Of a stretch of DNA of 64,000 nucleotides, positions 1 to 9,977 are shown piece after piece (position 1 is the stretch's first letter; every line of letters starts with the position of its first letter). The translations under genes were made by a program, and so were the position numbers. Location of the stretch: assembly GCA_036971475.1 (NCBI GenBank), contig JBAIZL010000005.1, forward strand, positions 246,767,823 to 246,831,822, in the 5' to 3' direction. Source of the stretch: Prosapia bicincta. Its lineage: Eukaryota > Arthropoda > Insecta > Hemiptera > Cercopidae. Under the pieces are notes generated by a model. The model saw nothing but the letters and a program-made list of their open reading frames with translations, ran no database searches and was not told the DNA's origin.

Positions 1-32
1 ATTTAAAGGTGGCTTTAAGGGACGATGTCACG

Positions 33-1132
33 TGCAGCGGCCAGAATGTCCGATGCAAAGAATCTGGGTAATTGTACAGAATACCAGAATCAAACCTAAC
101 CGGGTTAAATAATTGACTAAATTTATATATAAAAATTTTAAAACATTATAATAATAATAATATTAAAACTAGGGTAAATAATAGAAAAATGAAGAAAATT
201 AGAAATAACTTTAGACTTAAAAAACATAAATTATAAGCAATAAGAAAAATTATCACTTCAAAGTGGATAGCCTAAATTATGTAAACAAAAAAAAGACGGT
301 AATTGTGTAGTATAACAAACTAGGCCTAGATGCCGGCTATTAAAATAATTGTACTTAAAAATAATCAGGAATAAAGAATGTAAATTAAGATGTGAGGAAA
401 GTAAATTAGGCCTAGCTAGGGAAAATAGTAGTTATGTAAAAGTAAAGATTAAATGTTAAAGTGTAATAGCCTAAGAAATTAGGTTATAATAGAAGAAGTC
501 ATATTTGATTTCGGAAAAATCCGCTTAGGGCATTGATTATAAATCTTGTCACTACGAAACGAAAGCGCTACAGTCGAACTTTGGATTAAGAATGTTAAAA
601 AGTTAATTAAATTAAATGAGAAGAAATAAAGTCAAATATGTTATTAAATAAAAGGTAAAAATGCAAAGGACACATCAGAATACAGAAACGCCTTTTATAA
701 AAAGGGAAACTAATCTTAGTTCAGAATTTCCGAACAAACAAAGTCAATTGCCATGGCAACGGCTTTCTGATTGGTCAAAAGTTGAAAAATGGATACTGGG
801 ACGTGGGAAGTTTGAAATTGGAGAAAGAGGCCTCACAAAATGACGCTATCCAAGATCAGAATGCATTAGGCTCTCAAAGCGAGCAGACGTGTTTTTGTAC
901 CATGCGATCAGGACAAGAAAAAATGTGCTAAAAACAGAGTAAAAAGTGCTACGATGTGATCAGGGGAAGGAAGATATATATGAGCAAGGGCTCATATATA
1001 CCCAGAACAAAATTTCGACCACCAAAATGCAAAATTAAAGAAAATAAGAAGATTGACCGAAATTATGGAGAGACGCCTACCTACCAAGACCCTTGAAGCT
1101 GTAACAGGACCGACAGATGACAACATTAATGA
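33..1132 (+). repeat. LTR copy 1 of the Gypsy-type array
   Basis: This is the 1100-bp direct repeat starting with TG. Its 3' end is inferred from where copies 1 and 2 diverge from copy 3 (ending ...ATTAATGA); a canonical CA end is not present exactly there, so the boundary may be off by several bases. It carries an inverted CCAAT box (ATTGG, 770-774) and a TATA-like run inside a perfect hairpin (975-1000), which fits a promoter. Compared with copies 2 and 3 it has one extra base near 631. The 60-codon open frame at 661-843 has no recognised homology and is repeated in all LTRs. Confidence 0.75.
975..1000 (+). promoter_or_regulatory. TATA-containing perfect hairpin in LTR 1
   Basis: An 11-bp perfect inverted repeat (975-985 with 990-1000, arm TATATATGAGC) encloses a 4-base loop AAGG. 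It contains the only strong TATA-like sequence in the downstream part of the LTR and lies about 200 bp after an inverted CCAAT box. The same hairpin recurs at 3750-3775 and 6525-6550. The promoter role is inferred from position and composition. Confidence 0.4.
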
Positions 1133-1162
1133 CGCTTTGTGACATTCGAAATAGAAGGGGAA

Positions 1163-2206
1163 ATGGTGTACCAGGACTTTAAAAGTAAAATACAAAAGAT
1201 AGAGGAAAATGAAGAAGTCCGAAAAATATGCAAGATAACCCAGGAAAAAGAAGATGCATCAACAATAGGGCATCAAAGCAAAAAGGAGGGGTTAATGCGA
1301 CAGTGCGAGAAGCAGGGGCACTGCCGAATGAATGAAGGAGGAAATGGACAAGAAACAAGTAAAGGGGAAATCTTAAATATAACGAACGAATATCAAAGAA
1401 AAATAAAAAATGAAACAGAGGAAAAATTAAACAAAAACAAAAAATTAAAAAACAAAAATGAAAATATAATAAATAAGGAAATAAATTTAAGACCTGAGGG
1501 AGTCAAAACAGGAGATAAAGAAACAAAGGACATGGAAAGAAGAGCTGCAGCTGAGATTAAGAGCAAACCAAAATATAAACAAGGTAAGGCCGAAATAGTG
1601 CCAAAAAGGGGAAATAATGTGAGTGGAAAAATAATAAATAAGAAAATAAATATAAATAAAAGTATAAACGTCGCGTCGAAACAATTAAAAGGGGGGAACA
1701 ACGAGGTTAAAATGAATAACCAACAAGTAGCTCGGAAGCCCATGACTAAGACTTTAGATTCTGGAGAGATAACCCAAAGGAAAGAAATTGAAATTAAAGA
1801 AAGAAAAAAGAAAAACCCATTTACTAGTTCAAGAGTTCGAAAGTCAATTAAAATGAGAGCCAATCCAAATACGAGAAGAACCTTCATTTCATTACAAGTC
1901 AAAAACAGAAAAATAAAAGGTAGATTTAAGGAGAATAAGGGAAAGTTAAGAAATTGGAAAAGGAGAAAGAAATTAAATAGAAAGATGAAGCAGACGGAAT
2001 TGAAATGTGGGGACAAAGTACTGGTAACAAGGGTAAATAGATCTAACTTGAGCCGTCAAGAAACCGAGAAGATGCTATTAATTTACCAGGGTCCATATGT
2101 AGTGGCTAGACGATTGGGGGCAAAAACTTATGAAATAGCAAACTTGGAAACAGGGAAAATAAGGGAGATCTATGACATCAAAGACATAAAGATATTTAAA
2201 GAATAA
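1163..2206 (+). CDS. Lys/Asn-rich protein ending in a Gypsy integrase GPY/F module, copy 1
   Basis: The frame is open from 1133, immediately after the LTR, and the first ATG is at 1163 (347 residues). Residues 1-279 are highly basic and low in complexity (Lys, Asn, Glu, Arg), reflecting A-rich DNA, and match no family I recognise. Residues 280-347 look like the C-terminal module of Ty3/Gypsy integrases: a GDKVLV strand, then LIYQGPYVVARRLG with the GPY signature at about 310-312, then a TYEI...TGKIREIYDIKDIK ending. The integrase zinc finger and catalytic core are absent, so it cannot integrate DNA alone. In the family this module contributes to DNA or chromatin contacts and multimerisation; here the role is unknown. 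The frame is perfectly preserved in both array copies, which recency alone could explain. It could be a deletion remnant that happens to stay open. Confidence 0.55.
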   Translation: MVYQDFKSKIQKIEENEEVRKICKITQEKEDASTIGHQSKKEGLMRQCEKQGHCRMNEGGNGQETSKGEILNITNEYQRKIKNETEEKLNKNKKLKNKNENIINKEINLRPEGVKTGDKETKDMERRAAAEIKSKPKYKQGKAEIVPKRGNNVSGKIINKKININKSINVASKQLKGGNNEVKMNNQQVARKPMTKTLDSGEITQRKEIEIKERKKKNPFTSSRVRKSIKMRANPNTRRTFISLQVKNRKIKGRFKENKGKLRNWKRRKKLNRKMKQTELKCGDKVLVTRVNRSNLSRQETEKMLLIYQGPYVVARRLGAKTYEIANLETGKIREIYDIKDIKIFKE

Positions 2207-2792
2207 AGGATAATAAGGCAAGGTAAATAAAAAATGATCCATCAGTGACATAGGGAGTAACGGTTAAGTAATAAAAATAAAAATGTAAAATAAATCTAAG
2301 TAGTAGATTAAAGCAGTAACATAATCCAAATACATAGGACAAATAATATAAAATCAGTATTAAATGTGAAAGAAAAAGCCATATGTTAAATGAACGGGAT
2401 TCATTGAATTTATTAAAGTAAAGGTTGTGTTAAACAACAATGAATGTGTAAAATAAGGATTACAATATACAATATTGTATAGTTAATATAAACTTGAAAT
2501 AAGATTAAATAAAAAAGAATGTGACTAAGGACAGGAGTAATAAATGAGTAAATAGCATGTGAAGTGACTAATGTGACAATGATATATATGAGTGAAAGGG
2601 ACAGGAGAGTAAATTGTGAACTTTAATAAAATTAATTAAGTTATGAAGATGAATAGGAATAGTAGATTAATGAAAGGAATATGAAAATTTTAATATAAAC
2701 TAGTATAAGTGTTAATGTTACTTTTCACAAATATGTTATTAATTATGTTTATCTGTTTCAAGGGAGAGAAGAACCAAAATTTTCATATATTT

Positions 2793-2808
2793 AAAAAGGG
2801 GGGAATTT
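2793..2808 (+). other. Polypurine tract before LTR 2
   Basis: AAAAAGGGGGGAATTT ends exactly at the TG of the next LTR. This is the expected place and composition of the plus-strand primer of LTR retroelements and fixes the LTR 5' boundary and element orientation. Confidence 0.8.
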
Positions 2809-3907
2809 TGCAGCGGCCAGAATGTCCGATGCAAAGAATCTGGGTAATTGTACAGAATACCAGAATCAAACCTAACCGGGTTAAATAATTGACTAAATTT
2901 ATATATAAAAATTTTAAAACATTATAATAATAATAATATTAAAACTAGGGTAAATAATAGAAAAATGAAGAAAATTAGAAATAACTTTAGACTTAAAAAA
3001 CATAAATTATAAGCAATAAGAAAAATTATCACTTCAAAGTGGATAGCCTAAATTATGTAAACAAAAAAAAGACGGTAATTGTGTAGTATAACAAACTAGG
3101 CCTAGATGCCGGCTATTAAAATAATTGTACTTAAAAATAATCAGGAATAAAGAATGTAAATTAAGATGTGAGGAAAGTAAATTAGGCCTAGCTAGGGAAA
3201 ATAGTAGTTATGTAAAAGTAAAGATTAAATGTTAAAGTGTAATAGCCTAAGAAATTAGGTTATAATAGAAGAAGTCATATTTGATTTCGGAAAAATCCGC
3301 TTAGGGCATTGATTATAAATCTTGTCACTACGAAACGAAAGCGCTACAGTCGAACTTTGGATTAAGAATGTTAAAAAGTTAATTAAATTAAATGAGAAGA
3401 AATAAATCAAATATGTTATTAAATAAAAGGTAAAAATGCAAAGGACACATCAGAATACAGAAACGCCTTTTATAAAAAGGGAAACTAATCTTAGTTCAGA
3501 ATTTCCGAACAAACAAAGTCAATTGCCATGGCAACGGCTTTCTGATTGGTCAAAAGTTGAAAAATGGATACTGGGACGTGGGAAGTTTGAAATTGGAGAA
3601 AGAGGCCTCACAAAATGACGCTATCCAAGATCAGAATGCATTAGGCTCTCAAAGCGAGCAGACGTGTTTTTGTACCATGCGATCAGGACAAGAAAAAATG
3701 TGCTAAAAACAGAGTAAAAAGTGCTACGATGTGATCAGGGGAAGGAAGATATATATGAGCAAGGGCTCATATATACCCAGAACAAAATTTCGACCACCAA
3801 AATGCAAAATTAAAGAAAATAAGAAGATTGACCGAAATTATGGAGAGACGCCTACCTACCAAGACCCTTGAAGCTGTAACAGGACCGACAGATGACAACA
3901 TTAATGA
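2809..3907 (+). repeat. LTR copy 2 of the Gypsy-type array
   Basis: This repeats the first LTR with a one-base deletion near the AGAAGAAATAAA stretch. It sits between two internal regions, so it serves as the 3' LTR of the first element and the 5' LTR of the second. It has the same CCAAT and TATA-hairpin arrangement. Confidence 0.8.
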
Positions 3908-3937
3908 CGCTTTGTGACATTCGAAATAGAAGGGGAA

Positions 3938-4981
3938 ATGGTGTACCAGGACTTTAAAAGTAAAATACAAAAGATAGAGGAAAATGAAGAAGTCCGAAAA
4001 ATATGCAAGATAACCCAGGAAAAAGAAGATGCATCAACAATAGGGCATCAAAGCAAAAAGGAGGGGTTAATGCGACAGTGCGAGAAGCAGGGGCACTGCC
4101 GAATGAATGAAGGAGGAAATGGACAAGAAACAAGTAAAGGGGAAATCTTAAATATAACGAACGAATATCAAAGAAAAATAAAAAATGAAACAGAGGAAAA
4201 ATTAAACAAAAACAAAAAATTAAAAAACAAAAATGAAAATATAATAAATAAGGAAATAAATTTAAGACCTGAGGGAGTCAAAACAGGAGATAAAGAAACA
4301 AAGGACATGGAAAGAAGAGCTGCAGCTGAGATTAAGAGCAAACCAAAATATAAACAAGGTAAGGCCGAAATAGTGCCAAAAAGGGGAAATAATGTGAGTG
4401 GAAAAATAATAAATAAGAAAATAAATATAAATAAAAGTATAAACGTCGCGTCGAAACAATTAAAAGGGGGGAACAACGAGGTTAAAATGAATAACCAACA
4501 AGTAGCTCGGAAGCCCATGACTAAGACTTTAGATTCTGGAGAGATAACCCAAAGGAAAGAAATTGAAATTAAAGAAAGAAAAAAGAAAAACCCATTTACT
4601 AGTTCAAGAGTTCGAAAGTCAATTAAAATGAGAGCCAATCCAAATACGAGAAGAACCTTCATTTCATTACAAGTCAAAAACAGAAAAATAAAAGGTAGAT
4701 TTAAGGAGAATAAGGGAAAGTTAAGAAATTGGAAAAGGAGAAAGAAATTAAATAGAAAGATGAAGCAGACGGAATTGAAATGTGGGGACAAAGTACTGGT
4801 AACAAGGGTAAATAGATCTAACTTGAGCCGTCAAGAAACCGAGAAGATGCTATTAATTTACCAGGGTCCATATGTAGTGGCTAGACGATTGGGGGCAAAA
4901 ACTTATGAAATAGCAAACTTGGAAACAGGGAAAATAAGGGAGATCTATGACATCAAAGACATAAAGATATTTAAAGAATAA
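3938..4981 (+). CDS. Lys/Asn-rich protein ending in a Gypsy integrase GPY/F module, copy 2
   Basis: The protein predicted here is identical to the one at 1163-2206. The frame is open from 3908, the first base after the LTR. It keeps the basic low-complexity N-terminal part and the C-terminal GDKVLV and GPY signatures, and it lacks a catalytic integrase core. Because the two internal regions differ by only one seen substitution, located in the 3' untranslated part, identity of the proteins does not by itself show selection. About 600 bp of untranslated sequence follows before the polypurine tract. Confidence 0.55.
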   Translation: MVYQDFKSKIQKIEENEEVRKICKITQEKEDASTIGHQSKKEGLMRQCEKQGHCRMNEGGNGQETSKGEILNITNEYQRKIKNETEEKLNKNKKLKNKNENIINKEINLRPEGVKTGDKETKDMERRAAAEIKSKPKYKQGKAEIVPKRGNNVSGKIINKKININKSINVASKQLKGGNNEVKMNNQQVARKPMTKTLDSGEITQRKEIEIKERKKKNPFTSSRVRKSIKMRANPNTRRTFISLQVKNRKIKGRFKENKGKLRNWKRRKKLNRKMKQTELKCGDKVLVTRVNRSNLSRQETEKMLLIYQGPYVVARRLGAKTYEIANLETGKIREIYDIKDIKIFKE

Positions 4982-5567
4982 AGGATAATAAGGCAAGGTA
5001 AATAAAAAATGATCCATCAGTGACATAGGGAGTAACGGTTAAGTAATAAAAATAAAAATGTAAAATAAATCTAAGTAGTAGATTAAAGCAGTAACATAAT
5101 CCAAATACATAGGACAAATAATATAAAATCAGTATTAAATGTGAAAGAAAAAGCCATATGTTAAATGAACGGGATTCATTGAATTTATTAAAGTAAAGGT
5201 TGTGTTAAACAACAATGAATGTGTAAAATAAGGATTACAATATACAATATTGTATAGTTAATATAAACTTGAAATAAGATTAAATAAAAAAGAATGTGAC
5301 TAAGGACAGGAGTAATAAATGAGTAAATAGCATGTGAAGTGACTAATGTGACAATGATATATATGAGTGAAAGGGACAGGAGAGTAAATTGTGAACTTTA
5401 GTAAAATTAATTAAGTTATGAAGATGAATAGGAATAGTAGATTAATGAAAGGAATATGAAAATTTTAATATAAACTAGTATAAGTGTTAATGTTACTTTT
5501 CACAAATATGTTATTAATTATGTTTATCTGTTTCAAGGGAGAGAAGAACCAAAATTTTCATATATTT

Positions 5568-5583
5568 AAAAAGGGGGGAATTT
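5568..5583 (+). other. Polypurine tract before LTR 3
   Basis: This is the same A5G6AATTT tract as at 2793-2808, abutting the TG of the third LTR. Confidence 0.8.
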
Positions 5584-6682
5584 TGCAGCGGCCAGAATGT
5601 CCGATGCAAAGAATCTGGGTAATTGTACAGAATACCAGAATCAAACCTAACCGGGTTAAATAATTGACTAAATTTATATATAAAAATTTTAAAACATTAT
5701 AATAATAATAATATTAAAACTAGGGTAAATAATAGAAAAATGAAGAAAATTAGAAATAACTTTAGACTTAAAAAACATAAATTATAAGCAATAAGAAAAA
5801 TTATCACTTCAAAGTGGATAGCCTAAATTATGTAAACAAAAAAAAGACGGTAATTGTGTAGTATAACAAACTAGGCCTAGATGCCGGCTATTAAAATAAT
5901 TGTACTTAAAAATAATCAGGAATAAAGAATGTAAATTAAGATGTGAGGAAAGTAAATTAGGCCTAGCTAGGGAAAATAGTAGTTATGTAAAAGTAAAGAT
6001 TAAATGTTAAAGTGTAATAGCCTAAGAAATTAGGTTATAATAGAAGAAGTCATATTTGATTTCGGAAAAATCCGCTTAGGGCATTGATTATAAATCTTGT
6101 CACTACGAAACGAAAGCGCTACAGTCGAACTTTGGATTAAGAATGTTAAAAAGTTAATTAAATTAAATGAGAAGAAATAAATCAAATATGTTATTAAATA
6201 AAAGGTAAAAATGCAAAGGACACATCAGAATACAGAAACGCCTTTTATAAAAAGGGAAACTAATCTTAGTTCAGAATTTCCGAACAAACAAAGTCAATTG
6301 CCATGGCAACGGCTTTCTGATTGGTCAAAAGTTGAAAAATGGATACTGGGACGTGGGAAGTTTGAAATTGGAGAAAGAGGCCTCACAAAATGACGCTATC
6401 CAAGATCAGAATGCATTAGGCTCTCAAAGCGAGCAGACGTGTTTTTGTACCATGCGATCAGGACAAGAAAAAATGTGCTAAAAACAGAGTAAAAAGTGCT
6501 ACGATGTGATCAGGGGAAGGAAGATATATATGAGCAAGGGCTCATATATACCCAGAACAAAATTTCGACCACCAAAATGCAAAATTAAAGAAAATAAGAA
6601 GATTGACCGAAATTATGGAGAGACGCCTACCTACCAAGACCCTTGAAGCTGTAACAGGACCGACAGATGACAACATTAATGA
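5584..6682 (+). repeat. LTR copy 3 of the Gypsy-type array
   Basis: The last LTR matches copy 2 through ...CATTAATGA and then passes at 6683 into sequence unrelated to the internal region. That breakpoint defines the LTR 3' end used here. The flank AGATA does not repeat the bases before LTR 1, so a simple insertion duplication is not seen. Confidence 0.8.
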
Positions 6683-7608
6683 AGATAAAAAGATTTCTAC
6701 AGTACAAGGTTATATAATCAATTTAATTATTCTTTTTTAAATAACATTTTACTTCAAATTATATTAACTTAATTTCAAAATTAAATAAGATGGGAATAAC
6801 CTAAGGGACTGATTAGTCAACTCTCTTAGGTTACCCAAATTTAGGTAATAAAGATTCAAAATTGACTTTCCATTCCCATCGCTGTGGGAATGTATGGATT
6901 AAGTATAAAGATGTATATCTTATATGGCTTTTTCTAAGTGAATTTCTAATGAATAACTTCCAAAGAAGTTAATTGTTCAAGGCCTAGCCTAAAGGCATTA
7001 CATAGTAATATTAAGTGTTTGAAAAAGAATCAGATTTTAAAATATGTTAAATTTAACTCTACTAATCAAAATTATATACAAAATTAATTATGGTAACTTT
7101 GATAATTTAAATTATATGTAAAATTAATGATAATAAGAAAATTTAAAAACAGAAGGAGATAATAATGTTTAGTTAAATGGCAAGTTGTATGAAATTTTGA
7201 AAAAATAATTAGTCAAGAAAATCCTGTGAAATTAAATAAAAACAATAATAATTAATTTGAACCTTGGAACAAATAAATAAAAATGTATATTTTCCAATTA
7301 GCTGTGTTTTCATTCTAGATAAGATAAGTTCACTAGGTATCCAGGTATAGTCTTTAAATCACAAGTGTCTCTCAAAGATTCCACTACCCGAAAAGGAGCT
7401 TGAACAGGGCTTATCGGAGGCTAATTGGTTTTATCAAAAATTCAGGGGTTGGTTCCTCTGAGAGGTTTATTCCTTGAGGCACAGGTCTATGAAATTAGGT
7501 TCGTAGTCAATGGATAAACCATTACTTTCTTACTGACTTAGCAATTGAGGAAGAGAAATAAACAACGGCAAAGGTTATAAAAAGTAAGTCGGTAAGACAC
7601 GGCTATCG
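6683..7608. other. AT-rich flank with short hairpins, no gene seen
   Basis: No coding frame of note is present. Two clear short inverted repeats occur: TAACCTAAG (6797-6805) with CTTAGGTTA (6825-6833), and CATTCCCA with TGGGAATG near 6870-6892 around a 6-base loop. A less AT-rich stretch at 7370-7560 is unidentified. Confidence 0.5.
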
Positions 7609-7641
7609 ACGTGTCCTCGCTTTTTTACGCCACCTTAATAT
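7609..7641 (-). repeat. Imperfect inverted match to window positions 1-33
   Basis: The reverse complement of this segment agrees with bases 1-33 at 23 of 33 positions, including AAGGTGGC and CACGT. AGGTGGC (7-13) and GCCACCT (7629-7635) are each bordered outward by TAA. Together they could be terminal inverted repeats of a composite element enclosing the LTR array, but the match is modest and the left side is cut by the window edge. Confidence 0.3.
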
Positions 7642-7828
7642 ATTTAATAATATTTAAATTTTGTATAATTTTAGGTTCTTTAGTTTTAGATAATTACAAT
7701 TAGTTTTAAACAATTATTTTATTTTATTTTGTTTTATTTTGATTAGTTTTATTTATGTAATATTTATTTTAAAAAACTTAACTTTAGTTAGACGATGATA
7801 ACCTCAATAGGTATTTCGCCTGGAAAAA

Positions 7829-7833
7829 AAATA

Positions 7834-7887
<54 letters not shown>
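7829..7887. repeat. (AT)n microsatellite
   Basis: An almost pure AT dinucleotide run with one GT interruption near the start. Confidence 0.95.
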
Positions 7888-7889
<2 letters not shown>

Positions 7890-8263
7890 CTTATTACTAA
7901 AATAATTTTAAATTTTAAATTTCAAAAACCTGTAATTCCTACACTTATAGGTTAATAAATAGTTAAAACAATCGTATTAATTTAATAACGTTCTATTTAT
8001 TATAGTTGACATTAATTGAGTTACAACCTTAACAATGACAATTTATAATCTACACAACCAAAAAGTTAAGTTTGTGACATAATTCTAATACAAAGATGGA
8101 CTTTTGAGGCCTTTTGTCGTCTTAAAATAACGTCTAAAGTCACTGTTATTTACACATTAATCGCTATTTGGGATTTGTATATATTGTAAGTGGTGTAATA
8201 TAAAAAAAACTATAATGAAATGTTTTAAAAATATGTTATTATTACTAAATCTTTCTGTTAGGC

Positions 8264-8737
8264 TAAAAAATAATTGAATAAAGTTTGTTGTATTCATAAG
8301 TTTAGAGTCTGCTTGGATTCCTACGCTGTTATTAGGATTTCACACGAAGCACTCAACTTGCCTATCATTTAGCACAATGGTATCTTTGGGATGTTTTCCA
8401 AGCCCTTTCTCTTGAAAAAATAGTTACACAATTATTTAATTAATTATTGATATATAAAGATAGTACAATTCTTCTTTATTTACTTATAATTCTTCTAACC
8501 TAAAAAATAATTGAATAAAGTTTGTTGTACTCATACGTTTAGAGTCTGCTTGGATTCCTACGCTGTCATTAGGATTTCACACGAAGCACTTAACTTGCCT
8601 ATCATTTAGCACAATGGTATCTTTGGGATGTTTTCCAAGCCCTTTCTCTTGAAAAAATAGTTACATAATTATTTAATTAATTATTGATATATAAAGATAG
8701 TACAATTCTTCTTTATTTACTTATAATTCTTTTAACT
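8264..8737. repeat. 237-bp tandem duplication (two copies)
   Basis: The sequence from TAAAAAATAATTGAATAAAG at 8264 recurs at 8501, and the following 230 bp match with only a few substitutions. Each copy includes GAGTCTGCTTGGATTCCTA, and AATTAATTATTGATATATAA near its end. No open frame of note crosses it. The upstream block 7889-8260 and the downstream block 8740-9270 are AT-rich with nothing identifiable. Confidence 0.9.
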
Positions 8738-9273
8738 AAACATCTTACATGAAAAACTCCCTAATGAAATCAGTCCCTTCGAACTTACATAATTTACTAG
8801 CCCCCGCCTCTCCTAAGTTTGAAACTAAGTCTCCGTTTTTACTCGATTTCGTTTCTTTTGATTACCGGGATTTTTTCCCTCCTTATGTTATTTTCGGCAA
8901 TATTATTATTTTCGGTTAAATTTTTAAATATTTGATCAAATGAAACGTTCTGCCATCCGTTTCGCTGTTTGAATTTTTCTCGTTACTTTGACGATACACA
9001 CTATTCTTATGAGTTATTCAACTCCCCCAGATGTCAAACTTTCCTTTACACTTGTTTACAGAATTAGTTAATTTATAAGACAATCTACATCTTATTTTGC
9101 AAATATCTACCCTGGATTGATTTATAGTATTAAACTAACAGTTACTATAACTATGCACTCTGCACCCTTTGTAAGCTTCCTATATATTTTTCCGGTCAGC
9201 TTTATTATCAAAATTTCAAACTTTTTATTTCCAAACATTGATTATTATTTGTAATATGCAACATACGTTTATC

Positions 9274-9275
<2 letters not shown>

Positions 9276-9315
<40 letters not shown>
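9276..9315. repeat. (AT)n microsatellite left of the palindrome
   Basis: A pure AT dinucleotide run, 30 bp before the left arm of the foldback sequence at 9346. Confidence 0.95.
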
Positions 9316-9317
<2 letters not shown>

Positions 9318-9345
9318 TGATACGTATTCCTTCACGGATGGAAAA

Positions 9346-9977
<632 letters not shown>

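Larger units (their letters stand above)
33..6682 (+). mobile_element. Tandem array of a truncated Ty3/Gypsy-type LTR retroelement (LTR-INT-LTR-INT-LTR)
   Basis: Three copies of a 1.1-kb long terminal repeat alternate with two copies of a 1676-bp internal region, giving a 2775-bp period. Each LTR begins TGCAGCGG; the second and third follow a polypurine tract, while the first follows unrelated sequence, so the left edge is a real element end. The copies I compared differ by a one-base deletion near 631 and one A/G change (5398), so the array is very recent. The internal region lacks gag, protease, reverse transcriptase and RNase H and keeps only the integrase C-terminal module. No matching target-site duplication is seen at 33 and 6682. 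Such arrays are known to arise by unequal LTR recombination or by insertion of a concatemer. I infer that this copy could move only with proteins supplied elsewhere. Confidence 0.85.

Noticed and set aside
661..843. 60-codon frame inside each LTR
   Set aside because: It lies in the upstream part of the LTR, before the TATA-like hairpin, and has no recognised similarity. Identity across copies only reflects recent duplication.
1133..1160. Primer-binding site after LTR 1
   Set aside because: The sequence after the LTR does not begin with TGG, and I could not match it to a tRNA 3' end.
1393..2016. 207-codon hydrophobic minus-strand frame, repeated at 4168-4791
   Set aside because: It is the antisense of the Lys/Asn-rich region; Lys and Asn codons read backwards give Phe, Leu and Ile, imitating membrane segments.
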